Assembly (NCBI GenBank): GCA_950022295.1
Contig: OX465598.1
Location: forward strand, 97,936,001 to 98,000,000
Direction of reading: 5' to 3'
DNA from: Bromus sterilis
Lineage: Eukaryota; Streptophyta; Magnoliopsida; Poales; Poaceae
Length of the DNA: 64,000 nucleotides
The position numbers and the translations under genes were made by a program. The notes under the pieces are model-generated. The model was not told the origin of the DNA, made no database searches, and worked only from the letters and a program-made list of their open reading frames with translations. Positions within the stretch are counted from its first letter, which is position 1. The number at the start of each line of letters is the position of its first letter. Positions 1 through 12,679 of the stretch are shown in pieces.

Positions 1-2
1 TC

Positions 3-458
3 ATGGCACTCATTCAGTACGCTGTCTCCTCTCCATTGGAGATCACTCAGCCCCACGCTGTTTGGTCCATTCCGGAGCACATGTACTTTGATGCTCCTGA
101 GGTTTTCCTAACGCACCCTGTTCCGATACACACCACGGTTATTGGCAACCTTCAGCGTCAGTCTGTGGAGCAGGCCCCTATGCGTCGTATGGCTCAGTTC
201 TTGGGTAAAACCCAAGCGGCTATGATGCGCGCTATTTCTTTCAACTTCCACTCCAACCACACGGTGGTCTCGCGTCTCATCCAGTCCAAGAACTCCATGA
301 AGGCCCGTCTGTGTGCACATGGAGATGCCAACGTCAGTGATGATGAGCGCCTTCCCGATTCTCCTCTCGCTGATCTTGGCTTCGACTTCCCTACGGGACC
401 GGAGTGGGCGGATTTCTTCCCTGGAGACCCTGGTGCAAGTGGCAGTGGGACTCACTAG
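3..458 (+). pseudogene. C-terminal end of an unidentified retroelement ORF upstream of a Sirevirus-like 3' LTR
   Basis: The frame is open from the window edge and ends at TAG (456-458), giving 151 residues without a recognisable domain. The tail is acidic and rich in Asp, Pro and Gly. It lies about 440 bp upstream of a Copia-type 3' LTR, where Sirevirus elements may carry an extra ORF after pol, so it could be an accessory or gag-like product. I see no catalytic motif. The start lies outside the window, so completeness cannot be judged. It is certainly part of the mobile element and not a host gene. Confidence 0.45.
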
Positions 459-900
459 TTTCGTCAGCACGTGTGCCCTTTTTGGTCCTTGATGCCAAAG
501 GGGGAGAGTCATATGTGTTTTACTTATGGTGTCTAGGTGATCGAGACTTGATTATGTCGTTGTATGGGATCTGGTGTGTTAAGACCTTTGTGTGTGATTG
601 TTATGTGTACTACTTTGTGTTATGCACGGTGTTGCTCTTGCGTTTGGCTGGCTTTTGGCTTATGGGTCTACTATGTTTTGGTGCAATCAAATCTGTCATC
701 TCCATAATCAATGATTGCTTGCCTTGATATCATGTATTGTGACTCGCCCCAAATGTGTGCATCTTGTGTAAAAGTAAAGAATCTTATATGCACACATTAA
801 GGGGGAGTTCATTGTAAAACTTGCTCCCACCAAAAGCAAATTATTGAATAATTTTGGGAGCCATATGTATGTTGTCATCAACTACCAAAAAGGGGGAGAT
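459..900 (+). mobile_element. Non-coding 3' region of Sirevirus-like Copia element with repeated polypurine tracts
   Basis: Three AAGGGGGAG-like tracts occur at about 496-506, 799-807 and 889-899. The last one directly abuts the LTR start and is the expected polypurine tract for plus-strand priming. Multiple polypurine tracts before the 3' LTR are, as I remember, a described feature of Sireviruses. No coding sequence is apparent here. Confidence 0.6.
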
Positions 901-1866
901 TGAAAGTGCTATCTTGCCCTTAATTATATTTTGATGTTGATGACAATGTACATATTGAGGACTAATCATGTTTGCCAAGTATATCTCAGGTTTTAGTCCT
1001 CGGTTCGTTGTGTTGGTGGATCAAGGACCATCTAATCATGTCAATATGCTCAAGATACGGATCCAATCCATGTTGAAGCGTAAGTTTATCGGTTTATCTT
1101 GAGTATAGGGATCCCCGCACTATTAAGAGGGGCTCAGTGGGTTTGTGTTTAAGATTTGATCAAAGCTAATTAAAACAAAAACATCTCGACACAAAATTGG
1201 AGCTCAAAAGTAAAAATCTGATCACTGCTTTCGGGAGTCCGACAGGTTCCTTGAGAGTTCTTGACGGATCTTTCACCCAGTGATAGATTCGCCCCTTCTC
1301 CATCTTCCAACCAAAGCAAATCGCGTTTTGAGCAAGTCTTGAGCATTTCGCATTGATCTTGTTACTCTTGGAGGTTGGAGACTCCTAGGCGGGTAGGAGT
1401 TCTTCGGAGAGGAATCGACCATTGTGATTGCCCCCGTTGAGTTTGTGAGGGTTTGGTGACCACCTTTAAGGTCAACCAGTAGTGGTTGGGAATCGCCTTC
1501 GTGGTGATATCTCAAGGGGAATAGAGTGAGCCTGCGTGGCGTTGGTGTGCCTTCGTGGTTTCACCCATTCTCTCCGAACGGTGAGTAGCTTCCCTCCAAG
1601 GAAGTGAACATCGGGATACATCGTTGTCTCCGCGTCATTCGGTTATCCCTACTCTTTCCCCTTATTACTTGTGCTACCGTATTATTTGCCCCTCACTTAC
1701 TTTTGTTTATTGTACTTATAGTTTATTTTCTCTTTGCTAAATAGACCTTGCAATTGTTAGGCACACTTTTATTTTCCGCACTATTGCCTAAAATTGCTAA
1801 GTAGTGATAAAATTTGTAACAAAACCTATTCACCCACCCCCCTCTAGGTCTATCTCGATCCTTTCA
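901..1866 (+). mobile_element. 3' LTR of Sirevirus-like Copia element (966 bp)
   Basis: The LTR begins TGAAAG right after the polypurine tract and ends CTTTCA, so a 6-bp terminal inverted repeat marks both ends. The downstream bases (AGAGCGTATCATGC) match the internal sequence of the Athila-like elements seen intact near 31888 and 47320. The element was therefore inserted into Athila element A. Its 5' LTR is off-window. Confidence 0.8.
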
Positions 1867-1880
1867 AGAGCGTATCATGC

Positions 1881-3454
1881 TGATGTCTACGCACGCTTCT
1901 ATTCTTGTAGACTATGTTGGGCCTCCAAGCGCAGAGGTTTGTAGGACACCAACAATTTCCCTCAAGTGGATGACCTAAGGTTTATCGAACTCAGGGAAGT
2001 AGAGGTTGAAGATGGTCTCTCTCAAGCAACCCTGCAATTAAGATACAAGAAATCTCTTGTGTCCCCAACACACCTAATACAACTAGGAGTTGTATAGGTG
2101 CACTAGTTCGGCGAAGAGATGGTAAAATATGGGTGATAGGTGTGATAAAACGAAGTAATATAAATCTGTAATAAAAAGTGCAGCAAACAAAACAAATAAC
2201 AAAAGTGAGTGCAAACGGTGTAACAATGATGGAAACAAGGCCTAGGCTTCATACTTTCACGAGTGGCAACTCCCAACAACATTAACATAGTCTAATCACA
2301 TCATATTTTCCATAAAACATGCAATGGAGACGTACTCGGAGGTCATTCCTTTGTGGTCAATAGAGGACGAGAATTGTGTAGGGCTACAAAAGCACACCTC
2401 AGAGTTTGTAGTTCTCATCTATGGATTTCCCAATGCCACCGCGGCCATCCAAAGAGAGTACCACAATCACCACAACATATCTAACGGATAGTCAAAGACA
2501 AGCACCAAGAGACTCTCAATCTTCAATCCACACACAAAAGAGGAAATCACTCATGAAAATATTCTTCTAACCCATGTCCAATAGACCGCTTTCACCATGG
2601 TCTCGGGGATTATACTAGATAGGATCAAGTGAGTACATCAAATCCAATACATAGAAGAAGGGGAAACATCATGGGATCACCCTAGATTAACATACCCAAT
2701 GATCACAAGAAAGATCACATCATAGGAGAGAGAGAAACCACATAGATCAAGATACAAGCCTTAGCCCAGAGGGGAACTACTCACACATGGACATGGTGAG
2801 AGAGAGAGATTTGTTGATGGAGAGGTGCAGCCCGGAGAAGATGAAGGAGATGGCGGCGGCGGCGGCAACGGCCACAACCCTTGGGGGCAGCGGCCCTTGG
2901 CCCCTTCTTATTCCTTGGAGATGGTGCTGCTGTGGAGATTGATCTCCCCCTCAAGACGGCTGCCAAGGGGGAGGAAATTTCGCGGTGCCCTTTGACCTAG
3001 GTTTCCTCTCTTTATATAGACTCTCGGATTCCCGTCATCCAGATTACGTCTTCTGCATTTCGGGGTTTCTGTAAGCATCCGAAATCCGATTGGGCCGATT
3101 TTATGTCTAAATCCACCGGAAACAAATTCCCTACAACTTTGTAGTTTTAAGTTTTTCTGTTTAAGGCCGTCTTCTAGCGTTTCCGAGGCGATCTTTAAAA
3201 CCTTTCTGGTGGGGACAGATTTCGGGAAAGTTAGAGTCCAACTCCTACAAGGCTCCTTTTTGTGATTTTTCCTTTATCCAAGTAATTCCTACACATAAAG
3301 TACAAAAACAAGAACTTGTGCACTCTTGCAACCATTAATAGGTTAGTTCCAAAATATGTTATAAAAAGATATGAAAGTGTATCGAAAGCATAGCAATATC
3401 ACACAAAACATGCATGGAGCAAGCAGAAATTATAGATACGTTTGGGACGTATCA
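1881..3454 (-). mobile_element. Solo LTR, Athila-like Gypsy, perfect TSD CATGC
   Basis: The minus-strand LTR runs from TGATACGTCCC (at 3454) to ...GACATCA (at 1881). It is flanked by CATGC at 1876-1880 and 3455-3459. Removing it rejoins element A sequence exactly as found uninterrupted near 31890 and 47330. No primer site or internal region is attached, so this is a solo LTR left by LTR-LTR recombination. Apart from its first ~100 bases it differs from family I, so it belongs to a separate subfamily (Sabrina/Fatima-like by memory). Confidence 0.88.
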
Positions 3455-4341
3455 CATGCCAAGGGTTTGGTTGCACGGGCGAGGTGGACGCCAACTCTCA
3501 GAGTGAGAAGATGGCAATGCACGGTACCGAAGAGGCTAGCAAATATGAGGAGGTGGAAGTGTCAACTTTCAATACTTACATTAGTCCGAAGAAGTCATGC
3601 ACTTATTATTGGTAACTCTCAATCTAATAAGGAGGTTCACAATGAGACAAGTACCCCCAGGAGGAGTGTATGGGGTTTGGTTATCCTTGCGCATCCTCGA
3701 CTCATGGTACGTGAGTGTACTCTAATATCCGATCCCTCCAAATATTAGTCATCCATCTAGTAGTTAGAGTTCTCAACTAGTTCTTGTAGATTTTTAAAAT
3801 AAGCACGGACTTCCCAAAATACGACACCTATCACTAATTGGCTAGAGCTCTTGACACCAAAAGTTCAAACATTACTCACAACAATACCTCAAAACTATTG
3901 CAAGTTACTACTACAATTGGATAGCAACTCAATTACCTACTTCAAGACAAGACACAACTCAGTGCAACAACCAACTCTCTTAACAAGATAAACATGAAAA
4001 CTAAAGAGAGCTCCAGCAAAAAACTAAACAAAAGCTAAAGCTCTTGAAAAAGATAAATATGAAAACTAAGAGGTAAACATGACAGCAGCTACGAAAAGAT
4101 AAATAACACACAACAAAAGAAAGATAAGCATGAAATCCTATGATGCGTTCTAGTTTTAAGTGGAGCATGTTTCTCTCACACAAAAATTAAGCTGGGTTAT
4201 AACTTGTTATGAACAGCAAGCAAAGCTAAATAAAACTAAAAAGTAAACCTAAGAGCGAGACGCTCCAAGCATAGCACATAACGCATGAAGTGATAAAAAT
4301 ATAGTGAGACGGAGGACGAACTGATGATTGTTGATGCAGAA

Positions 4342-4420
4342 GGGGATGCACGGGGGCATCCCCAAGCTTAGACTCTTGAGTCTCCTTGAATATTTATTGG
4401 GGATGCATGGGGGCATACCC
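4342..4420 (-). repeat. Duplicated hairpin and PPT-like motif in element A
   Basis: A perfect 8-bp stem GGGGATGC/GCATCCCC with 6-nt loop lies at 4342-4363. A second, imperfect copy lies at 4399-4420. Each is followed by CCAAGCTT. On the element's sense strand this reads AAGCTTGGGGATGCCCCC, like the polypurine tract next to the 3' LTR of sister elements. The same pair recurs at 32775-32858 and 48217-48302. Confidence 0.7.
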
Positions 4421-5022
4421 AAGCTTGAACGTTTGACACTCCCGGATCTTCTTTCATCATCTTCCCACACTTGAAAACTCCCTTCATACATAACTCATCA
4501 TAAACTGATTAGAGAGGTTAGTACCCTTAATAAAATAATTTTTCTCTACTGGAAATAAAGATATTCTTGAAGATCTACTGTGTTTCAAGATTGCCAAAAA
4601 GTTTTTCCAAAGAAAAAACAAGCTTAAGGTTTGCAAAAGCGAGGAAAGACAAAACGTGGCAGAATCTTTGAAAAACAGAACATCAGGTAGTAAAAAAAAT
4701 TCGGGGTACTTCTACAACTCAAATCAAAAAACTCAGAACAAACACTCGAAAGACAATTTTATGGAGCACGCTGTCAAAAAAATCAGATCAAAAAGATGAT
4801 CTGGTGATTTTAGTCTAATTTTTCCGTCCAAGGACAGAATCTGTTTTCTGGACAGCATGTCACAACTTTTGAACTTTCTTGTAATCGGAGGCTAAACTTG
4901 GCACAAAGCTTGAAAATAAAGATACAATGATGTTGCTACAGTAGTAACAATCATCAATATCACTAATAACAGAAGTAAAAACATCTTGGGTTGCCTCCCA
5001 ACAAGCGCTTTCTTTTACGCCT

Positions 5023-5214
5023 TTAATATAGGCATAAAGCAAAAAAGAAGAATAACGTTGTATCAATCGAACCATCGTCAAGATCATAAAAAAGCTCTTC
5101 AATTGTGCAACTAGTTTTTCGAGGTCTTTCAAATAAAGGCATGATAAAGATACTTCTAGGGATAAAACCAAAAGACGGAAAATCATTTGGAGTTTCATTT
5201 ATAAATTTATCCAA
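5023..5214 (-). pseudogene. Short ORF at the position of the protease C-terminal tail in element A
   Basis: This is a 63-codon minus-strand frame. Its end (an RPRK-type basic stretch followed by an acidic Asp-rich tail) resembles the tail of the gag-protease frame in sister element B (about 48938-49040). No protease active-site motif is present, so the protease core appears deleted. It could be a chance frame. Confidence 0.3.
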
Positions 5215-5331
5215 GAGGGGTATTTTTTTTAAGTTTTCACGGCTGCAACTCCTTTGTCAACGGGTGGATTATTTATGGTCGAGGAACCTTAGGGACATAA
5301 TTGAACTTAGGTTCCTTCCTTGCCGGAGTTT

Positions 5332-5889
5332 CTACTTTTTTGGTTTGATTGAGGAGAAATTATGTCCCAAAGTGTCAATGATTTGCTCAATCTTATCTAT
5401 CCTAGAAGGATCCAAATAATGGAATTTGATGGTCTCCAAAGTTTTAATAATTTTATGCATTGAGCTATCTAGTCTATTAAAATTCCCTTGAATCCTGCGA
5501 TCCAACTCATTTATCCTACTTATGCTTGGTATTTCTAGTTCTATATTTTCAAGTTTTTTCATAATGTGAACTAGAGTGATATCCTTTTGAATTCTACCAA
5601 CACGGAGATTTCCAACAAGATTTTCAATAACATTAAGAGACTCCCATATCGGGGCTTCTAGGAAATTCCCATTGATAGCAGTATCTAAAACAAACCTATT
5701 CCAAGGATTAATCCCAACGTAAAAAATTCTAAGCAGGATAGTAGCGGATTGTTCCTTGGTGGCTCTTTTCTGAGATTCATTAATTCTATACCAAGCATCT
5801 TTTAAACTTTCACCACATTTTTGTTTAAAGGTGAGAACCTCTGTCTCAACAAAGGAAAAAGGACCAGACATGATGACAACTACTAGCAA
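5332..5889 (-). pseudogene. gag: Shortened Athila-type gag of element A
   Basis: The 185-codon minus-strand frame contains the central part of the retrotransposon capsid-like gag. It has the pattern ETEVLTFKQK..ESLKDAWYRI followed by LLRIFYVGI and an LDTAINGNFLE segment, matching gag patterns in elements B and 28943-37343. The N-terminal third of a full Athila gag and any zinc knuckle are missing, while a C-terminal Ile/Leu-rich, possibly coiled-coil part remains. The frame is open but has no polymerase behind it. Element B has the same shortened form, which suggests an inherited structure rather than fresh damage. Confidence 0.65.
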
Positions 5890-6012
5890 GATAAATAATT
5901 GTTTTGTGATTTTTGATAAAGGACACTAAGATAAAAACTGAAAGATAAACTGACAAGACTAAAAAGCAAAGGTAAAAGATAGTGTGCAACTCCCATATCT
6001 TGACGATTGGAG

Positions 6013-6030
6013 TCCCCGACAACGGCACCA
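6013..6030 (-). other. Degenerate tRNA-Asp primer binding site of element A
   Basis: The reverse complement reads TGGTGCCGTTGTCGGGGA. It differs at two positions from TGGCGCCGTTGCCGGGGA, which is perfect at 35664-35681, 49925-49942, 52001-52018 and 62757-62774 and complements the 3' end of plant tRNA-Asp. Confidence 0.8.
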
Positions 6031-6043
6031 GAAATTTTCTATA

Positions 6044-7687
6044 TGTGCGAGAGATGATAATGGCTTCTCGCCCTTCGTTGGTTACCCCAAGTGGAAGGTG
6101 AGATGTAGGATAGCAGCAAATTTCCCCTATGTAGAGGATATGGTTTGTCTCCCGTAGGACTCCGAAAGCGGCAAAGTAGGTGACAACGGCGCTAGAGATT
6201 TAGCGGTTGACGTGGACCTGCACACAGACACAAATAACTTTGCTCCCAACGAAGTTCAAAGAGGTTGTCAATCTCTCCGGTCTTGTTGTTTACAAAGGAT
6301 CAAACACAAGGGATAATGATAATAGCTACTGGAAAATAAAAGCAGGAATTAAGTTGAGCGTGTAAACAGTGATGAGGATATGGACCGGGGTCCCATGATG
6401 TTCACTAGTGATGTCTCTCTCCCAAAAGACGATAAAACTACTATGCGAGGTAAACAAATCACAGCTGGGCAATTGACAAAATTAAAAACGCACCGCAATT
6501 CTAACTATGCTACAAAGAAAGGAAGAGGCTCAAGAGCATGGGCGGTACGCCAAAATAAGTAGACCGAAATCCAATTGCATCTACTACTAATCATCCACCT
6601 TGAGATATCTATCCAGAACATCTCGCTGGTATTAAGTTGCGAGCCCCACCCAAAGTGTAAACCCAAAGCAACAGACAACTGCATTAAAAGAACTTTGCGT
6701 AAAGTAAACAATCCTTGCAACGGCGGTTACAAGCACCGTTGTTTTCCCCCTTGTGGCAATAGCACATCACCTACACTCATGTTTCTGTCACTCAAGCTAG
6801 TCATCAGGGGGCATGAGCCCACAATCAAGCATAACGCTCCCTCTTGGAGTCACTACCTACTACTTGGCCAAAGCAATAAACAACAACGGAGAACATGCAA
6901 GAATTACTCAAGAACAAAAATATAAAAGATAAGAACCAAATATATTATTCAATCACAATCTGAACATAGTCTCATAATCCATCAGATCCTAGCAAACTCA
7001 GCATAGCAACGGAAGAAAGAATTACATATGTGCCTTGATCATGTAGGGCAGCTCACAAGGTCTAATCCATGAAGAACAAAGAAGGGAGGAGAACATCACA
7101 TAGCTAGTAATCATGGATTCATGGTCCAAGGTGGACTACTCACAAATCATCCGGGAAGCGTCCATGGTGGTGGAGAAGCTCCTGGAGGTCGATCCTCCCT
7201 TCGGCAGGGTGTCGGGAAGAGGCCTGCTGGCGCTCCCGATCTTGGAAGCGCGGCGACGACGGAACAGAGGCGAGATCGCGAAAAAGGGTTCTGTACTCGG
7301 AAGAATCCTGTCACGGAGAATATATAGGCGAAGGGGGCAGCCGGGGGGGGGCACCAAGTGCCTAGGCGGCCCCCTGGCGCGACCCCACCCTAGGGGGCGC
7401 CAGGAGGGCCCCTGGTGGTGGCCCTCTGGCCCCACCTTGGTGATTCCGGAAGTTTCCGGTACGCTAATTTTTTATCTATTTTTTTCCGAATTTTTGGAGC
7501 ACTTTTAATAGGGGAAAACCTGAAATAGAAAAACAGCAGAAAACAGGAACTGGCATAGGGGTGCACTGAGTTAATAAGTTAGTCCAAATATGATTAAACT
7601 TGTATGAAAGTGTATCTATATCGTAGCAATATCACACAAAACATGCATGGAGCAAGCAGAAATTATAGATAGGTTTGGGACGTATCA
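6044..7687 (-). mobile_element. 5' LTR of Athila element A (family I)
   Basis: The minus-strand LTR starts TGATACGTCCC at 7687 and ends about 6044, 13 bp before the primer site. A TATA-like box lies at 7321-7326 (CCTATATA on the minus strand). A GC-rich inverted repeat, TGGCGC...GCGCCA, lies at 7375-7402 just upstream of it. The right flank GCGAG begins Copia sequence. The inner boundary is uncertain by a few bases. Confidence 0.78.
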
Positions 7688-8521
7688 GCGAGCATGAAGA
7701 CCAAAGTGTCATTGGTCTAAGCAAACCATGCAACTAGATTATTGTCTCTAGTGCAAGTGGGAGACTATTGGAATTATGCCCTAGAGGCAATAATAAATTG
7801 TATTATTATAATTCCAGGTTCATTATTAATGTTTATATGTCTGTGCTATAACTGCAATGGCCTATGCGAAGGTTTGCCAAGTGCATGTTAACTGCCTTCG
7901 GAGAAAAACCCATATGCAGGTGTGGGGTATAAACACAAAGCGTTCTTAGTATGCCCCTAGGACTAACTCGTGTGTTATGGATGACATGTTTTCCTGATCA
8001 TAGGGCATTGAAGATGCCGGTAACACATGGGAGCACATTGTTGCCAGAACAAGGGTGCTGAACCGACCCAATTGTATGATTAATTTGAGACATCGTTTCC
8101 ACATTATGAGTAAAATCGTCTAAAGTTAATATGCACGTGTCCTTAATGACCATGTGAATGTTTTGTAGCTTAATACCGGAGGGTGGGTTTTGGCTCTGTC
8201 CATACACTACCCGTAACAGTTGTGGCTATAAAGGCTTTGATCACTCACACATGAAAATGTGTCAAGAGACTTAACGATTCAAGTTGGGAATTTGCTCCTC
8301 TAACGATGGAGATACTTCTATGGGCCCTCTCGGTATTACGGTATCCAACATCGTTTGTCCAGACACCGTGACTTGATCACAAGGGATACCGGACTACTAA
8401 ACGAGAAAAATGAAACAAAACAGGAAGGAGGATGACTTGGTATGATGGTTAATCATGCGGATACCTAAAAGATCTCACCTCAGGTTTTGTATAGTATCAT
8501 GAAGCAAATAAGACTCGCATG

Positions 8522-10080
8522 TGATACGTCCCAAACGTATTTATAATTCCTGCTTGCTCCATGCATGTTTTGTGTGATATTGCTATGATCTAGATACACT
8601 CTCATATACTTTTGATCATATTTGTACTAACCTATTAACTCAGTACACCCGAGTGTTAGTTTTCGTTTTCTGCTGTTTTTCTATTTTAGTTTTTTCCAAT
8701 ATAAAAAGTGCTCCAAAAATCCGGGAAAAATCAGATAAAAAATCAGCGTGTCGGAAGCTTACAGAGCCCCGAAGGAGGGCCGGGGGGCCACCACCAGGTG
8801 CCCAGGCTATGTAATCTCCGTCGCAGGAAACCTTCGAATACATAACCCTTTTTCGTGATCTCGCCTCTGTTCCGCCGCCGCCGCGCTTCCAAGATCGGGA
8901 GCACCAGAAGTACCCTTCCCGGCACCCTGTCGGAGGGAGGATCGACCTCCGAGAGCTTCCCCTCCACCATGGACGCTTCCCGGATGTGCCGTGAGTAGTT
9001 TCCTTTGGACCATGGGTCCATGATCAGTAGCTATGTGATGTTCTCCTCCCCTCTTTATTCTTCATGGTTTAGACCTCGTGAGCTGCCCTACATGATCGAG
9101 GCACATATGTAATCTTTCTGCTGTTGCTATGCTGAGTTTGATGGGATCTGATGGATTATGAGATTATGTTCAGATTGTGATAGAGTTATATAATTGGTTC
9201 TTATCTTTTATAGTTTTGTTCCAAAGTAATTCTTGCATGTTCTCCGTTGCTGTTTATTGCTTTGGCCAGGTGGTAGGTAGTAACTCCAAGAGGAACGTTA
9301 TGCTCGATTGTGGGTACATGCCCCCTGATGACACACTTGAGTGACAAAAACATGAGTCTAGGGGATGTGTTGTGGCCACAAGGGGGAAACAACGGTGCTT
9401 GTAACCGCGGTTGCAAGGATTGTTTACTTTACGCAAAGTTCTTTTAATGCAGTTGTCTGTTGCTTTGGTTTACACTTTGGGTGGGGCTCGCAACTTAATA
9501 CCAGTGAGATGTTCTGGATAGATATCTCAAGGTGGATGATTAGTAGTAGATGCAGATGGATTTCGGTCTACTTATTTTGGCGTACCTCCCATGCTTTTGA
9601 GTCTCTTCCTTTATTTGTAGCATAGTTAGCATTGCGGTGCGTTTATAATCCTGTCAATTGCCCGTCTGTAATTTGTTTACCTCGCATAGCAGTTTTATCG
9701 TCTTTTGGGAGAGAGACATCACTAGTGAACATCACGAGACCCCGATCCATATTCTCCTCATTGTTTACAAGCTTATTTACTTTTCTGCTTTTACTTTCAG
9801 TTGCTATCATTATCATTATCCATTGTGTTTTTGATCCTTTGTAAACAATAAGACCGGAGAGATTGACAACCTCTCTGAACTTCGTTGGGAGCAAAGTTAT
9901 TTTTGTTGTGTGCAGGTCCACGTCAGTTGCGCCGTTGACACCTACTTATCATCACCGGAGTCCTACTGGAGACAAACCTCGGTATCTTCACCGAGGGAAA
10001 CTTGCCGCTACGCTGCATCTCACCTTCCACTTGGGGTAACCAACGAAGGGCGAGAAACAATTATCATCTCTCACGTATCA
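8522..10080 (+). mobile_element. Solo LTR, family I Athila-like, perfect TSD GCATG
   Basis: It starts TGATACGTCCC at 8522 and ends CACGTATCA at 10080. The target duplication GCATG is at 8517-8521 and 10081-10085. It lies inside the BARE1-like 3' LTR, which resumes directly afterwards. No internal sequence or primer site is attached. Confidence 0.92.
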
Positions 10081-10685
10081 GCATGTTGAGCTTACGGTTC
10101 ACTCAAATTTATATTCGTGTAGGTGCAGGAACCTTTATGGGTGTCCATGGCTCCGCTATCGGTTATTGTTCCGCGAGAAAGAAAGTTTCCGGTTCATGTC
10201 TGTATCCTACCGAATCTATAGGGTCACACACTTAAGGGTAGTTGATCTGTTGAGTACTAGAGTGATAGGAGCATGTATTTATCACACTGCGAAAGTCTCA
10301 GAGTGATCGGGTTATGATCGGTGAGAAAACCGGAATCGTTTCGGAGACCCAGTAAGGTACCGGGAAATAGTTTTGAGAAAACCTGGTAAAACCGGAGGGC
10401 CGGAAAAGTTTCGGGATGGTCTAAATATGTTTAATATTCATTAATTGTGAATTCCTTAATTGTTTTGTAATTAATAAAATGAATATAATATCAATGGGGG
10501 CCCTCTCACTTGGAAGGTCCAAGTGGGGAGGGAGCACATGGACCAAGGAGGCCCAAGTAGTGGAGGCGCCTAGGAGGAAGCTTCCTCCAAGTGGAGGAAG
10601 CTTCCTCCCCCTTGTGGCGCACCCTAAGGGAGGGGAAACCCTAGGGCGCACCCCCTAAGGCTGCCCCCTCCTCCAAGGTGGACTC

Positions 10686-12198
10686 TGATGACCCTCAACG
10701 TAAAGGATCTATTGCAGCGTTTTCGATAAGTAAGAGTGTCGAACCCAATGAGGAGTGAAAGGTATTGATAGGTGATTTTGGACAAGGAATAACTGCAAGC
10801 ACTGAAAGATAACTTTTTAGGGGTTTTTGATATAAGCAACAATAAGATAAAAGCAAGGAAAGTAAATAGCACTGAGGAGCAGCAAGTGGCCCAATCCTTT
10901 TGAGCAAAGGATAAGCCTGACAACTGAACTTATAAAGACTAAAGCGTTCTTGAGGACACATGGAGAGGTAGTCACGTGCTTTCGCCATACTCCGTATTGA
11001 TAACAAGTGTTGAGCTGATAAGTGTTGAGTGGTTGGATCTATGCTAGCACACCTTCTAGACTAAGATAAGTGCACTCTTATGATTAAACATCTTGCAAGC
11101 ATCCGCAAATACAAGATCGAAATTAAGGCAAAGCCTAACCACATCAATAAGATCAAGGATCCAGTATGCCCTTGTGCAAAAGTGTGCAAAGTGGGGTTCA
11201 GGTTTCTATCACTCCGGCAACCCACCGTAAGCATTCTTAATACACAGTGTATTCCCCTAGGTCCTTAAGAAGGCGAAGTGTTGAGTGTTCGACTCACACA
11301 ACACCACTGGGAAAATAACAACACAACTTAAATATCAAACAACACAAATTACTTCAACATCATATGACTACTAACAACTAGAATTCTCCCATGTCCTCAA
11401 GAACTAAAGTAACTACTCACAAGGCATAAAAGAGATCATGATCAGAGGTGATAAATATATGATAAACAATCTGGACATAATGATATTTCTCCAACAAAAC
11501 TCAATAGCATTCGCCACAAAGTAGTAATCAACACCAGTAGAGTAGAGAGGATAGATAGTACAGATTACAACACAAGATAAACTTGTGAGGTGAGATTGGA
11601 TGGTGGTGGAGATGGTGCTGATGTTGGGGATGATGTTGATGATGATCTCGATGATGCCTGTGACGATGGTGATGACGATGGCGATGATATCCCATTCTGG
11701 GAGGTGATCTCCTCGGCGGAATCTGCCCGTTGGAGAGCCCTTTTCTTCTCTATGGGTTTCCGCCACGGAGCGGCGGCGGAACTCCGTGAAAACTTCTCTT
11801 TTTAGGGTTTTCGCGTAACGAGGAGTATATAGGCCAGAGGGGGGGACCGGGAGTGGCCCCAGGGCTCCAGGCGCCCTCCCGGCGCGGCCAGGGGTGGGGC
11901 CGCGCCAGGTGGCCGCCTGGGGCTCCTGTGGCCCCCCTCTGGCCCCTTTTCGGCGAGTCTTCGTTAATCTTTTGGAAAATTTCCCCCGCCGATTTTCAGG
12001 TTATTTGGAGGTATTCTTCTTCAGCAACTCAGCGTCCACTTTTTACCGTTGAATCCTGCGTCTGCTGCTTCGGCACCGGAAAGTTGCAAACTGTGTAAAA
12101 TAAGCCAAAACAACATAAGAACATCATCGTAATGTGAAATATATGAATGAATAAGGATGAATTACGATATAAAATAGTGATGCAATTTGGACGTATCA
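10686..12198 (-). mobile_element. Solo LTR, family II Athila-like, perfect TSD GACTC
   Basis: The minus-strand LTR runs from TGATACGTCC at 12198 to a TCATCA end at 10686 (1513 bp). GACTC flanks it at 10681-10685 and 12199-12203. It contains a GC palindrome at 11881-11906 and a TATA-like box near 11826-11832. Its end is homologous to the 5' LTRs of elements E and D. Confidence 0.92.
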
Positions 12199-12218
12199 GA
12201 CTCCCCTCCCCCTCCCTC

Positions 12219-12227
12219 TATAAATAG
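12219..12227 (+). promoter_or_regulatory. TATA box of the BARE1-like LTR promoter
   Basis: TATAAATAG lies in a pyrimidine- and GC-rich context in the latter part of the Copia LTR, where the BARE1 family places its core promoter. Activity cannot be judged from sequence. Confidence 0.6.
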
Positions 12228-12679
12228 ACGAGAGGGGGGCACCCCCAAGGACAATTAGATTGATCTTTTGCCCCAGGGCTGCCCTCTCTCTTTCTTTAGA
12301 TCTAAACACCACCATATCCCCGAAGGGCTGCTCCTCCCTCCTCTCTACTCCGGTGGCGCCGAGCTCTGGACGGCGGAGCCCTACCAGATCATCTAGACTG
12401 TACGTGTGGATCAACTATAGAGAGATTGTGCGTTCGATCTTCGTTCGAGGGACTTCTAGATCTGTTCGTGGGAACTCAAGTGGATCAGATTTGTTCGAGG
12501 GGTTGCGCTACGTCAAGCTTCCCCGACTCTTCATCAACTTCTTCCGCCGCGAGAGAAGCACCATTGAACAGTTGTTAAGGTAACAAGATCGCTACCATTA
12601 TTTGCATCTATCTATATCCAATCTTGGGACTTGGTTTTGTAGTGCCGATTTTTTTTGTTTTCTACTCCGAATCCCAACA

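Larger units (their letters stand above)
1867..7687 (-). mobile_element. Athila-like Gypsy element A (non-autonomous, interrupted, 3' LTR off-window)
   Basis: Reading on the minus strand: 5' LTR 6044-7687, primer site 6013-6030, shortened gag 5332-5889, long non-coding 3' part down to 3455, a 14-bp continuation at 1867-1880, then the Sirevirus insertion. A solo LTR (1881-3454) interrupts it. No reverse transcriptase or integrase is visible, so it depended on other elements. It was inserted into BARE1/Angela-like Copia sequence that resumes at 7688. Confidence 0.8.
7688..12679 (+). mobile_element. BARE1/Angela-like Copia 3' end: PPT plus 3' LTR, split by two solo LTRs
   Basis: Internal sequence at 7688-7765 ends in the polypurine tract GCAAGTGGGAGAC. 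The LTR starts at 7766 (TATTGGAATTATGCC; the usual leading TG is mutated), continues at 10081-10685 and 12199-12679, and ends CCCAACA at 12679. A TATA box TATAAATAG lies at 12219-12227. The joined LTR is about 1.8 kb, normal for this family. It was inserted into an Athila-like LTR whose remainder begins CTCCC at 12680. Confidence 0.82.

Noticed and set aside
7121..7435. Overlapping Gly/Arg/Pro-rich ORFs around LTR promoters (also 12598-13052, 36770-37163, 42039-42404, 51036-51431)
   Set aside because: They arise from GC-rich palindromic LTR sequence, where stops are rare in all frames.
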